Shown: in pieces, positions 25,008-35,159 of the stretch | Layout: each line of letters starts with the position of its first letter | How positions within the stretch are numbered: position 1 is the first letter of the stretch | From: CAWANP01 sp963783445 | GTDB lineage: Bacteria > Chloroflexota > Anaerolineae > JAAYZQ01 | Direction: 5' to 3' | NCBI GenBank assembly: GCA_963783445.1 | Contig: CAWANP010000019.1 | Span: forward strand, 186,001 to 250,000 | DNA length: 64,000 nucleotides | Position numbers and translations under genes: made by a program | Notes under the pieces: generated by a model | The model's database searches: none | The model's input: the letters and a program-made list of their open reading frames with translations, nothing else | What the model was told of the DNA's origin: nothing

Positions 25008-26451
25008 CTAGAACACTTGCTCCGAGGCCTCCCGGCCCACGCTATTTCCATTGGTACCGCCCTCAATCTGTTTCAGAACCCTCTCACCGATCAGGTAGCC
25101 ATCTCCGGCTCCCAGTGTGATGACTATATCGCCAGACTCGATCCTGGCCATCAGCATCGAGACAGCCGAGTCCATCGTCTCTGCGTATTTGGCGTCGGGA
25201 TGATTCATATGCACAACTAGATCATCACCGGATATGCCCAGAAAATTCTGTTCCCTGGCGGCATAGATACCTGTGACGATCACGTGGTCTGCATCGCCAA
25301 AGGCGGTGGCAAAGTCATCCAGCAAGGTTGCTGTGCGACTGTAAGTGTGGGGCTGGAACACTGCCCAGATGGGACGGCCCGGGTACTTGAGCTGCGCTGC
25401 TGCCAGCGTCGCCCGGACTTCGGTGGGGTGGTGGGCGTAGTCATCCACCACCGTAACCCCATCAGCTTGACCCTTGAACTCGAAGCGGCGCGCCGTGCCC
25501 TGGAATCGGGTTAGGGCTGCCGCAGCGGTGTCAAAGTCCACACCAGCCTCACTGCTGGCAGCGATCGCAGCCAGTGCGTTCAACACGTTGTGGCGGCCCG
25601 GTACCTGGAGAGCACACGTTCCGAGCTCTTTGCCATTCTTCACGCTGGTCCTTGTGCCCCACCTCAAAGTTGGCGTGATTTCCGAGGTGCGAGCCCTTTG
25701 CCCACCAGTCCCAACGCCGGTCCAGCCCATAGTACTCCACTCGGCGCTCCCGACCACCAAAGGATTCGCCCAGTCGATGTGCTTCGACATCGTCACCGCA
25801 GAGGATGAGCAGTCCTCCGGGAGTGACGCCATCCACAAAGACGCGGAATGCGGCTCTCATCTCTTCAAATGTTGGATAGCAGTCGGGATGGTCATGTTCC
25901 AATACGGTCACGACTGCCACATCGGGCCGTAGCCCCAGAAAGGCGCGGTCATACTCGTCGGCCTCGATCACAAAGTGTGGTCCCGTTCCAGCCCGAGCAT
26001 TGGTTCCCAGGCTTTGCAGTACGCCTCCGACGATGAAGGTAGGATCCAGTCCGGCCTGAACCAGGATCCAAGCGATCATGGCGCTGGTGGTGGTTTTGCC
26101 ATGGGCGCCAGCCACGGCGATTGTGATTTTCTTGTCCGTCAACTCGCCCAAGATCTGCTTGCGCTTGACGACTTGTATTCCCTGCCGCCCTGCCTCAATG
26201 ATCTCAGGATTGTTGTCAGGTACTGCTGAGGAGACGATGACCAGATCCGCGCCGGCGACCCAATCGGCCCGGTGTCCCTGGTGCACGACGATGCCCTCTG
26301 CAACCAATAACTGGGTCAGGTCCGTCGGTTGCTGGTCAGAGCCCGATACCTGGAAGCCCAAGCCATGGAGTACCCGTGCAATGGCAGACAGCCCAATGCC
26401 GCCGATGCCCACGAGGTGTATTCTGTTGCCTGGTTGCAGCAGTGGTGTCAT
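25008..26451 (-). CDS. murC: UDP-N-acetylmuramate--L-alanine ligase, frameshifted
   Basis: N-terminal part: RIHLVGIGGIGLSAIARVLHGLG (nucleotide-binding), VAGAHGKTTTSAMIAW (P-loop), VIEADEYDRAFLGL and LEHDHPDCY. C-terminal part, in another frame: LQVPGRHNVLNALAAIAAS, VVDDYAHHPTEV and VFQPHTYSRT. The switch lies between 25637 and 25662; no functional motif is lost, so a single-base sequence error is the simplest reading. The ligase adds L-Ala to UDP-MurNAc in the cytoplasm. Seven bases separate it from the preceding membrane-protein gene. Confidence 0.93.
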
Positions 26452-26458
26452 TGTCTGC

Positions 26459-27001
26459 CTACTTGAATATGATGGCCAGGAGCAGTAGCATGCCCAGCAA
26501 CAGCATCAGAAACGGACTAAAGTCGTTCATGAGTGACACGGGTAGGTATTGGATGATGGTGTTGTGTAGCTCTGAGAAAGGCGGCACGACGACCTTGATA
26601 GTAGGCCAGTAGTACTTGGCATGGGCTGTGGTATCCCATACGGTACCTGCAACGAGGTATCCGTTGAGCAGCCCGATTATGAATCCGAACATGTTGCTCA
26701 AAATGCCCTTTAACTTGAGCGGAAATTGCAGAACGATGCCCTCGTATGCGATAAAGGCAACGATCAAGATGGCCGTAGTGTAGTAAAGAGCCTCGATCTG
26801 AGCCGCTGCGAGGCTTTCAAACGGGCCATTCTGTACCAGATCGACGATCATGCCGCCAGCCTGATCCCAGCCGAACCACAGTGCAAACAGCGTGAGGGCC
26901 AGGACAGCAGCAGTTCCAAGCTCCTTGGCCACACCACGCACGGCGCCAATGACTCCGAATGTTAAGATAAGAGTGATCCAAAAATACTCGACAGGGATCA
27001 T
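26459..27001 (-). CDS. CvpA-like four-helix membrane protein in the dcw cluster
   Basis: 180 residues with four or five hydrophobic stretches (VEYFWITLILTFGVIGAVRG, LGTAAVLALTLFALWFGW, YYTTAILIVAFIAYEGI, MFGFIIGLLNGYLVAG and the C-terminal MLLLLGMLLLLAIIF type segment). The first helix followed by RGVAKELG resembles CvpA/colicin V production proteins. It is not one of the standard dcw genes. Its ATG overlaps the murG stop (26998-27001) and it ends just before murC, so it is cotranslated with them; this suggests a role in envelope assembly, perhaps with the murG or ftsW products. Function unknown. Confidence 0.75.
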   Translation of the reverse strand: MIPVEYFWITLILTFGVIGAVRGVAKELGTAAVLALTLFALWFGWDQAGGMIVDLVQNGPFESLAAAQIEALYYTTAILIVAFIAYEGIVLQFPLKLKGILSNMFGFIIGLLNGYLVAGTVWDTTAHAKYYWPTIKVVVPPFSELHNTIIQYLPVSLMNDFSPFLMLLLGMLLLLAIIFK

Positions 27002-28146
27002 CGATCTGCTCCTGCCCGGCCGACCGAATGGCGGCGAGCCACCAACCATAGTTGCTCGGCAATAGCATCTGCTGCGTCTGGCCGGGCCATGGCTTGGGCT
27101 GATTCTCGCATATCTGCCAGGGCCCGGTCGTCATCGACAAGCCTCAGAATCGTGGGAACCAGTTTCTGAGGCAACTGGGCATCGGCAAGCACTTCAGCCG
27201 CGCCGTTGCGAGCCATGTACTTGGCATTTGGCTCCTGGTGCTGACCCGAATGGGGATAGGGTATGAGCACAGCGGGCAGGCCGGCCGCTGGGAACTCGCC
27301 CATGGTCGCGGCGCCCGAACGGGCGACGGCCAGGTCCGCAGAAACCAGCGCTTGTGGCATCTCGTGCAAGAAATCAAAGTGATGATAGCGCGGTTTCAGA
27401 TCCTCTGGTAGACTCCGGGCTGCGCCGGCCACCCACTCGGCGTCCAAACGCCCGCTCACGTGCAGGATCTGGCATTTGGGTAGCAACTCCCGAAGCCCTG
27501 CCACCAGAGCTTGATTGATGCTGCGGGCCCCTCGGCTGCCGCCAAACACGACGACGGTCTTTTCTTCTGGCTCTAGTTTCAGAGCTTCTCGTGCACGCGT
27601 CTTGTCTAGCGTGTAGATCTCAGATCGCACAGGGTAACCCGTCACTACAACCTTGTCCCGGCGCAGATGTTGGTAGGATTCCTCGCTTGTAACAGCGACC
27701 TTCTTCGCGAAACGGCTCAAGAGCCGGATAGCCAGTCCGGGCACGATATCTGGCAAATAGATCACGACGGGAATTCGCTGGATACGGGCAGCCAGTGTCG
27801 TCGCGACGCAGGCATAGCCTCCCGTAGTAAAGATCACATCAGGCTTGAAGTGAGAGAGAATCGTGCGTGCTTTTCTCACACTGGCGGCAATCTGGGCTGA
27901 ATTGTAGGCTGTCTCGCTTGCTTTCTTGCCACGGATCCCCCCGGCAGCCAGCTCGAGGAACTTTAGCCCGGCGTGTTCTACTAGCTCCTCTTCGAGCCCA
28001 CCCTTGCTTCCCACCCACAGTATGTCGGTAGGTTTCAATGTCGGCAGCGGGGTACCCGCAGGCTTGGACCCGAGCAATAGGTCCACGACGGCCAGTGCCG
28101 GATAGACGTGCCCGCCGGTACCACCAGCCGATACCAGGAGCTTCAT
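26998..28146 (-). CDS. murG: UDP-N-acetylglucosamine--N-acetylmuramyl-(pentapeptide) pyrophosphoryl-undecaprenol GlcNAc transferase
   Basis: 382 residues. MKLLVSAGGTGGHVYPALAVVD is the classic N-terminal GGTGGH loop; VFGGSRGARSINQALV is the second glycine loop; ARSGAATMGEFPAAGLPAVLIPYPHSGQHQEPNA binds UDP-GlcNAc. It adds GlcNAc to lipid I at the inner face of the membrane, making lipid II for export and polymerisation. Overlaps ftsW by four bases at its start and the CvpA-like gene at its stop. Confidence 0.97.
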   Translation of the reverse strand: MKLLVSAGGTGGHVYPALAVVDLLLGSKPAGTPLPTLKPTDILWVGSKGGLEEELVEHAGLKFLELAAGGIRGKKASETAYNSAQIAASVRKARTILSHFKPDVIFTTGGYACVATTLAARIQRIPVVIYLPDIVPGLAIRLLSRFAKKVAVTSEESYQHLRRDKVVVTGYPVRSEIYTLDKTRAREALKLEPEEKTVVVFGGSRGARSINQALVAGLRELLPKCQILHVSGRLDAEWVAGAARSLPEDLKPRYHHFDFLHEMPQALVSADLAVARSGAATMGEFPAAGLPAVLIPYPHSGQHQEPNAKYMARNGAAEVLADAQLPQKLVPTILRLVDDDRALADMRESAQAMARPDAADAIAEQLWLVARRHSVGRAGADR

Positions 28147-29246
28147 GAGGCCACGTGTTCCGTGGGCACTGCTCGTGAGATGCTCAGCATTATGCCAACC
28201 CCAATCATACAGGTTACCAAAGAGGAACCGCCAATGCTAATGAATGGCAGGGCAATTCCAGTGAAAGGGATGGTACCGGTCACTACGAGAAGGTTGATCA
28301 ATGCCTGGAATGCGATCCAGCAAGTGACCCCGATGGCCAGAAGGCTCCCAAAAGAATCGGGAGCCAGGCGAGCAAGCCGAAAGCCACGGTAGGTCACCAG
28401 TGCGAAGAGGGCGATAACAGCTAGACATCCCAGAAAACCCAGCTCTTCGCCAACGATGGCAAAAATGCTATCGGTATAGCCCGCTGGCAGCCATAGGTAC
28501 TTCATCCGCCCATTGCCCGGTCCCAACCCAAAAAGACCTCCGCTGCCGAGGGCAAGCAATCCCTGCTTCAGTTGGTAGTTCGGGCAGGTGAAGGGATGCT
28601 TCCAGCATTCCAGGAATGGCGCCAATCGGTCCAGTGCCGCATCCAATTGGCTAACCACAAGGACAAAGGCTCCGATGCCCCCCAAGATGCCAATGAGAAA
28701 CTGTACGACGCGTGCACCTGCCAGGAAGAACATGGCCAGAGCGACTAGAACGATGACCATAGCTTCAGAGATGTCGGGTTGGGCCATGACCAGACCGGCA
28801 ATCACGCCAACCATGATTGTGAAGGGCAGCAAGCCGTACGGCAGCTTGCGCAAAAGCTCGCCCTTGGAGGAAAGCCAATGGCCAATATAGATGACCACAG
28901 CGAGCTTGGCCAATTCCACAGGTGACACTGACTTGCCAATCAACTGGCGCCCATCGCCAACAATGACGAGGATGATGAGCATGAGTACGGTGGCTGCCAT
29001 GACTAAAACGGAGAGTTTGGTCCAGTGCCGATAGTCAAACCACGCGGCAAAGAACATGGCTACCGTACCGATCCCGAGCCAAATCAACTGCCGCTTGAGG
29101 TAGTGTGACTGATCCTCAAAGTTACGGTAGCCCCAATCGGCAGTAGAACTGAATACCATCATCAACCCTACAGCGACCAGAGCAACCAGCGCTCCAACCA
29201 GGATCCAATCGGGCGATCCCAGTGGCTTAGGCTTCGCTTCTTCCAT
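28143..29246 (-). CDS. ftsW: SEDS glycosyltransferase FtsW
   Basis: 367 residues with about ten helices. Conserved blocks: MMVFSSTADWGYRNF, QLIGKSVSPVELAKLAVVIY (family S-x-Q-PSEF/ELxK), QPDISEAMVIVLVALAMFFLAGA, YQLKQGLLALGSGGLFGLGPGNG and AIVGEELGFLG. Polymerises glycan strands together with a class B PBP, here presumably the ftsI product. ATG overlaps murG. Confidence 0.95.
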   Translation of the reverse strand: MEEAKPKPLGSPDWILVGALVALVAVGLMMVFSSTADWGYRNFEDQSHYLKRQLIWLGIGTVAMFFAAWFDYRHWTKLSVLVMAATVLMLIILVIVGDGRQLIGKSVSPVELAKLAVVIYIGHWLSSKGELLRKLPYGLLPFTIMVGVIAGLVMAQPDISEAMVIVLVALAMFFLAGARVVQFLIGILGGIGAFVLVVSQLDAALDRLAPFLECWKHPFTCPNYQLKQGLLALGSGGLFGLGPGNGRMKYLWLPAGYTDSIFAIVGEELGFLGCLAVIALFALVTYRGFRLARLAPDSFGSLLAIGVTCWIAFQALINLLVVTGTIPFTGIALPFISIGGSSLVTCMIGVGIMLSISRAVPTEHVAS

Positions 29247-29249
29247 CGT

Positions 29250-30719
29250 TCACCCCAGTGCTTTCACCAAGCTCTGATAATGCTTTCCTCGTGCCACAAA
29301 ATCTTGATAGGCATCAAAACTGGTTCCTCCAGGTGAAAGAAGAACCACATCGCCGGGTCGTGCGACCTGGTTCGCAAGCTCGACACCACGGTCCAACGTT
29401 CCCGCATGGTGGATCTGGCAAGATTTGATCCCAGAAGGCTCAGTATCCTTCATTGCCTCTTCGATGAGGCTGGCGGCCTCGCCAAAGAGAATCAGGTGAC
29501 TGACTCTTTTCCAGGTCAACGCAGCCATCTCCTGCCAGGGCAAGTGTTTGTCTCGCCCTCCAGCCAGTAGCACGATACGATCATCGGGAAATGCCCGGAG
29601 GGCGGCCACGGTCCGCTCTGGCGCCGTGGCGATGCTGTCATCGTACCAGCGTACGCTATCTTTCTTTCTACACAATTCCAGCCGGTGATCCACACCGCGA
29701 AAAGTCGTGACCGCCTGGCGCACGGCCTCTATGGGCGCAGCCGCTGCAGCGGCCAGTGCGCATGCCGCCAGGGCATTGGCCAAATTGTGCTGACCCAATA
29801 GTTTCAGGTCCGCTGTCTGGCAGACTACCTGGTCGCGCCCTCCCAATCGCACTACCAGTGCGCCGCCCTGTAGAAAGGCACCCGATGTTACTTTTTGTCC
29901 GGTACTGAACCATAGTATCCTCCTCTTTGCGCTTCCGGTTTCTCCTATCTGCCGCACGATAGGATCGTCCAAGTTCAAGATGGCCGTGTCTTCTGGTTGT
30001 TGGTGAAGCAAGATCTGTGACTTTGCGGCGATATAGGCTTCCATCGATGAGTGACGGTCCAGGTGATTGGGCGTGATATTGAGTACAGCGGCGATGGGTG
30101 GGCTCCAGCCCGAACGATCAAAGATTTTTCCCTGTGCTTCACCCTTTGGGCCGCTCCTCCCTTCGCTGGTGTACGGTGCAAAAAACTCCAGTTGGAAACT
30201 CGACAGTTCCATCACTACAGCATCTGTTGGTGTGATTTCTCGCAGATGACCAATGAGTGGCCGTCCGATATTGCCTCCAACCCAGTTCCTACGCCCTGCA
30301 GCCTTGAATATCTGCCCAACCAAGGCTGTCGTGGTTGTCTTGCCACTTGATCCCGTGATCCCCATCACTTGCGCTGGACATAACTGGCTGAACAATCGTG
30401 TTTCGCTACTCAGCGGTAGCTGTCGCTGCCGTGCCTCGCACAGAAGCGGAATCCCCAAAGGTACGCCAGGACTGACAAATAGAATATCTACCCCATCGAG
30501 TAGCGCCATTGGGTGCGCGCCCAGTACGAAAGTCACAGGTAGGCCGGAAAGAAGTGCCATGTTTTCGGCCAGGGCACCGGCTGGTTGCATATCCGTGACG
30601 GTCACGCGAGCGCCGTGCTCCACCAAGAAACGGGCCAGGGCAGTGCCCTCCCGTGCCAATCCCACAACCAAGGTCTGCACACCAGTGAGGTCTGGACCCT
30701 TGCCTCTAGTGCTGTTCAT
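29250..30719 (-). CDS. murD: UDP-N-acetylmuramoylalanine--D-glutamate ligase
   Basis: 489 residues from ATG 30719 (MNSTRGKGPDLTGVQTLVVGL). Motifs: VVGLAREGTALARFL, MGITGSSGKTTTTALVGQ (P-loop), MELSSFQLEF, LNITPNHLDRH and YDDSIATAPERTVAALRAF. A longer frame to 30833 would begin at the mraY stop, but its extra 38 residues do not look like MurD. The stop is followed by ftsW after three bases. 114 bases separate it from mraY. Confidence 0.95.
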   Translation of the reverse strand: MNSTRGKGPDLTGVQTLVVGLAREGTALARFLVEHGARVTVTDMQPAGALAENMALLSGLPVTFVLGAHPMALLDGVDILFVSPGVPLGIPLLCEARQRQLPLSSETRLFSQLCPAQVMGITGSSGKTTTTALVGQIFKAAGRRNWVGGNIGRPLIGHLREITPTDAVVMELSSFQLEFFAPYTSEGRSGPKGEAQGKIFDRSGWSPPIAAVLNITPNHLDRHSSMEAYIAAKSQILLHQQPEDTAILNLDDPIVRQIGETGSAKRRILWFSTGQKVTSGAFLQGGALVVRLGGRDQVVCQTADLKLLGQHNLANALAACALAAAAAAPIEAVRQAVTTFRGVDHRLELCRKKDSVRWYDDSIATAPERTVAALRAFPDDRIVLLAGGRDKHLPWQEMAALTWKRVSHLILFGEAASLIEEAMKDTEPSGIKSCQIHHAGTLDRGVELANQVARPGDVVLLSPGGTSFDAYQDFVARGKHYQSLVKALG

Positions 30720-30833
30720 GTCGCCTGCAATCCGTCCACAGTCTAGCGGTAAACCTGCGATGGACCAGGGCAGAGACACCCCATCCAGTCCGCGAGTACC
30801 CGGCGAACCCACGAACAAGCACTGTAGGAGCAA

Positions 30834-31904
30834 TCACAGAAGCGCCAGGGCGATGCCGAGCATTGCGGCCAGTACGCCAACGATCCAAAATCGCTGTGTG
30901 ACCTGTGTTTCGCTCCACCCCAAAAGCTCAAAGTGCATGTGGAGTGGTGACATTTTGAATACGCGGCGACCGACTCCGTTCAACCATCGAGTCAGCTTAA
31001 AGTAGCTCACCTGAATCGCCACGGATCCGACCTCAGCCACAAAGATCAGGCCGACGATGGGCAGCAGTAACCATTGAAACGACATCAACGCGACGACCGC
31101 CAGGGTTGCTCCCAAAGCCAGAGAGCCAAGACCGCCCATAAAAAGCTCGGCCGGGTGGGTATTGAACCAGAGAAAGGCGAACAACGCGCCGACCATGGCA
31201 AAAGAGAAAGAAAGCAAGGGGAACTGCCCCTGCAAGAAAGCAATGATCCCGTAGGCGACAAAGGCCACGATTGCGATTGAGCTCGCCAGACCATCCAGCC
31301 CATCGGTCAGATTCACTGCATTGGCCATGCCAACGATGATCATCGTCGCGATAGGCACGTACCAGATGCCAACATCGACTACTTCCTCCACTGTCGGGAT
31401 GCCTACTTCGCGGAGGGCCAAGAATTGGGGATGGTACAGCCCAATGGCAGCCACCAGCGCCAACAAGAACTGAAGAGGGAACATGACCCGCGCTCGAAGA
31501 CCCTGTCCCCCAAACCAGCCCCGCACCTCAGAAAGATCATCAATGGCGCCCAATATCCCAAAACCAACCATGACCAGGAGTGGCAGCAGAATGCTCTTTC
31601 CAATCAGCACGCTGCCTTCTTCAAAGTCAAAGAACGCCAGGATTGCTTTCCCTGCTTCAAAGCCGCTCAAAAAGTTGGCAAAGTTCATAAATACCGTGAT
31701 AAGGATGACCGGAATCAGAAACATCAAGCCACCCATGGTTGGCGTGCCCATCTTAGACTGGTGGCTGGTTGGGAGTTCGACCCGGATCTCTTTGCCAATA
31801 CGACACCGGCGAAGAACCCGGATGAGCGGCGGGCCCCAGATGACAGCGAGAAAAAACGCTACGGTGCCCAGCGCCAAGGCAAAGGGCATCGGTTGAGATG
31901 TCAT
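30834..31904 (-). CDS. mraY: Phospho-N-acetylmuramoyl-pentapeptide transferase
   Basis: 356 residues, about ten helices. KMGTPTMGGLMFLIPVI, the Asp pair in GFGILGAIDDLSEVRG, ANAVNLTDGLDGLASS and HMHFELLGWSETQVTQRFW are family blocks; the HMHFE and NLTDGLDGLA motifs hold catalytic and metal-binding Asp/His residues. It makes lipid I. ATGA overlap with murF (31901-31904). Confidence 0.97.
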   Translation of the reverse strand: MTSQPMPFALALGTVAFFLAVIWGPPLIRVLRRCRIGKEIRVELPTSHQSKMGTPTMGGLMFLIPVILITVFMNFANFLSGFEAGKAILAFFDFEEGSVLIGKSILLPLLVMVGFGILGAIDDLSEVRGWFGGQGLRARVMFPLQFLLALVAAIGLYHPQFLALREVGIPTVEEVVDVGIWYVPIATMIIVGMANAVNLTDGLDGLASSIAIVAFVAYGIIAFLQGQFPLLSFSFAMVGALFAFLWFNTHPAELFMGGLGSLALGATLAVVALMSFQWLLLPIVGLIFVAEVGSVAIQVSYFKLTRWLNGVGRRVFKMSPLHMHFELLGWSETQVTQRFWIVGVLAAMLGIALALL

Positions 31905-33398
31905 AGCCGGCGATCCTTGAATTGTGGAGCCGTCACCCTCTGTGATTGGGTCAAGCTGGCCACAATCTCCTCCATTGTCACTCCGCGTGAACCCTTGACT
32001 AGAACCCGGTCGTCCCCCGGTCCAGCTTCTATAAGGGCCCTGAGCACTGCAGTGGCCTGGGCGTTGGTATCGACCGAGTGCACAGCATCCCGGTCCATAC
32101 CCATCAACAGGGCTTCCTGACCAATGGTTCTGGCCAGCGGCCCCACGGTGATCAGCAGGTCGGCAACGTCACGGACCCGGCGGCCTACAAGCTTGTGACC
32201 CTCCTCTTCATACTGCCCCAACTCGAGCATGTCGCCCAGGACAGCGATCTTGCGCCCCCGGATGTCGTCCAGCAGGTTCAGCGCGGCGATGCTGGATGAA
32301 GGACTGGCATTGTAGGTGTCGTCCAAGATGATAGAATCCGGCCGGACCTGGCACAACCACCAGTCGCAATTGGGCCGATTGGTCGTGCAGTCCGGCCATG
32401 ATCTCTTCCCAGGATAGTCCTTCTGTAAGCCCAACTGCTGCTCCGCGCAGGGCTGTGTGGACACTGTGGCGACCCAGCATGGGGACCCGGGCATAGATAA
32501 GCTCCTGGCCGTAGTGGAACCGAAAACGGATGCCTTCCAGTCCCTCACTCTCGATGCCGTCGGCCCACAGGTCCGAGCTGGGGTCCAAGCCATAGGTGAA
32601 AACCTGAGCCTTTGTCTGGTCTGCCATGGCGCGTACCCATTCGTCGTCGGCGTTCAGGATCGCGATGCCCCCTTCCTCCGAGGATGGGAGAGCCTGGGGC
32701 AACTCGGCCTTTGCCTGGGCGACGCGCTCAAGGGTGCCGAGCCGCTCCAGGTGGCTAGGTCCGACGTCCGTTACCACGCCTGTCTGAGGCTTGGCGATCT
32801 CGGCCAGTTCTGCGATCTCGCCAGCGTCATACATCCCCATCTCTAGCACCACGCGTTCGTGGTCTGCAGTCAGATGCATCAGGGTCAGGGGCAGGCCAAT
32901 CTCGTTGTTATAGTTGCCCTTGCTTTTTAAGGTGCGATACCGCTGGCGGATTACGGCAGCGATGACTTCTTTGCTGGTTGTTTTCCCGATGCTGCCGGTA
33001 ATGCCAATAACCCTCGCGCTGTGCTGCCGCCGCCAATAAGAGGCCGCACGTTGGAGCGCCACCAAGCTGTCCGGTACAACCAGGCAAACTGCGTCCAGGT
33101 ATCTGCAAACCCGCACATCGCTTCCTGCGACGTCATCGCAATTGGCGGTGCCTGGAGCGCTTTCAGCGATGATGGCCACCGCGCCCCTGCGAATGGCCTC
33201 TGGGATATAGTCATGGCCGTCGTGCCGCTCGCCCCGCAGAGCGACGAACAGGCAGCCGGGGCCAGCCAGGCGCGAATCGATGACCGTGTTCTTGAGCTGG
33301 ATCGCGTCTGCTTTGGGTACAACCTCAGTCTCCAGTCGTCTGTTCGCCAATCCGGCTATCAGGTCGGCCAGCGTCAAGGTGCCAGATCTCATTGCCAT
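31901..33398 (-). CDS. murF: UDP-N-acetylmuramoyl-tripeptide--D-alanyl-D-alanine ligase, frameshifted
   Basis: The first part has NTVIDSRLAGPGCLFVALRGERHDGHDYI, VIGITGSIGKTTSKEVIAAV (P-loop), LKSKGNYNNEIGLPLTL and VLEMGMYDAGEIAELA. The second frame continues with DSIILDDTYNASPSSSIAALNLL and LGDMLELG. They join between 32335 and 32352 in the GC-rich run GGTCCGGCCGG; a single base shift restores the reading. The ligase adds D-Ala-D-Ala to the UDP-MurNAc tripeptide. It directly follows ftsI; murE, which usually sits between these two, is not present. Confidence 0.93.
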
Positions 33399-33406
33399 GG
33401 CTCACG

Positions 33407-35135
33407 TTATCGCTGCGCCAGACGGATCTCGTCGGGCGGGATCTGCCGGTATACTAGCAGTCTCTGAGCAATGTCCCGAAAAGCAGGTGCGGCTGTGTAA
33501 GCAGCCCATCGGGATGCCTTGGGCCTGTCGAGCTTGACCAAGACGATAAAGTCTGGGTCGTCGGCTGGTGCGTATCCCACAAAAGAGACAATGGTGTCGG
33601 TCGGGTGGTAGCCAACGGCCGTTGGGATCTCTGCCGTTCCCGTCTTGCCGGCGATGCGATAACCAGGTATGCGCGCCTCAGTTGCCTCTCTCTCCACCAC
33701 CGCTACGAGCATATCGGTCAATGTCGCCGCTGCCTCCGCAGAGATTGCCGCCCGGACCACTTCAGGGTGGACAGTCATCACCCTTACCCGACCGCCTGTC
33801 TGATCTTCGATGATCTGTTGTTGGACGATGTGCGGTCTCATTAGCAGTCCTTGATTTGCTACTGCCGCCACGGCGGTGATCATCTGCATGGGCGTAACAG
33901 CTATACCTTGGCCAAAGGAGTTGGTTCCCAACTCTGAGGGGAACCAATCCGAGTCGCCAGGGAGCTTCATCCTCCCTGGTCCTTCGCTGGCGAGGTCCAC
34001 AGCGGTTAGGTTGCCAAAGCCAAAACGCCTGAGGTAGGTGTAGAATGCGGTCCTTCCCCATGGTCGTGCTCACATAGGCTGCCACTGTGTTAAGCGAGAG
34101 GGCCAATGCCTCGGTCATGGAAACCTCGCCATGTGCTTTACGATCCGAATTCTCAATAGTCCGGCCACCTACTTCCATCCGACCGTTGTCAAAGACCGTC
34201 ATCTCTGGAGTGATGGCTCCCGAATCAAGGCCAGCGCCCCAAGTCATGATCTTGAAGATCGAGCCCGGCTCCCACATACTGCTGACCGATGGATCTGCGA
34301 GAAGGGTGGGCTCCGCGCTGGAAAAAGTGTTTGGGTCGAAGGTTGGCAGACTGACGACGGCTAGCAAGGCCCCCGTTTTCGGGTCCATGACAATGACGGT
34401 CCCGCTTTCGGCCCTAAACTGGTCGATCGCCTTCCGCAGTTCCTGCTCAGCGATATACTGGATATTGAGATCCAGTGTCAGAACTAGATTGGCACCTGGC
34501 TCAGGAGCGCGGTGATCCTTTGGAGGGATCGGGATAGGAACTCCGAGGGGATCGATTTCTATCTGCTGTGTCCCAAAGAGTCCTTTCAGTACCGGGTTAT
34601 AGAAGCCTTCTACCCCATAGAATCCATCACCCGTACTGTTGACGATACCAAGGACGTGAGAAACCAAGTCGGCCATTGGATACACGCGTGTGGGCTGGGG
34701 CTCGCAGATGAGGCCATCAATCTGCAGTCCTGCGATTGCTTCTCCAAGTTCGTGGGGAACATGTCGAACCAGAGGCAGCCAAGGTTCATCGGACCTGAGC
34801 GCGACCTTCAGCCATGCTTCATCCAGAGCCAGAGCACTGCCCAAGACAGTGGCCAGATAATCTGGCCGTGTGACTAGTACTGGTGAGACAGAGATGTCCC
34901 ACAGGTTCGAATTCATGGCCAGAATGTGACCGTTTGCGTCGGCGATATAACCCCTGGACGCTGGCAACTCTTTCGTTCGCTGGCGCTGTAACTCAACCAA
35001 GTGCGTGAGCTCGGAATGCATCAGCACTTGGTAGCGAACAAGTTGTGCGACGACGATAGCCAGGCCAAAAGTAAGGCACAAGCCCAGTACCGTCAGTCTG
35101 CGATAATCCAGGTTGACCGTTTTTTCAGTGTTCAT
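33407..35135 (-). CDS. ftsI: Class B penicillin-binding protein (FtsI/PBP2), frameshifted
   Basis: One N-terminal helix (VLGLCLTFGLAIVVAQLV), a dimerisation domain with RGYIADANGHILAMN, and a transpeptidase domain with S292-IFK in EPGSIFKI, S347-LN in LALSLNTVAA and KTG in IAGKTGTAEIP. The reading frame changes near 34041-34055; the second frame resumes with FYTYLRRFGFGN, NSFGQGIAVTPMQM and the KTG box. Total about 575 residues, no PASTA domains. It crosslinks septal peptidoglycan as partner of FtsW. 24 bases after the ftsL-like gene. Confidence 0.93.
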
Positions 35136-35159
35136 AGGCCCAGTGGAAGACGATATTTC

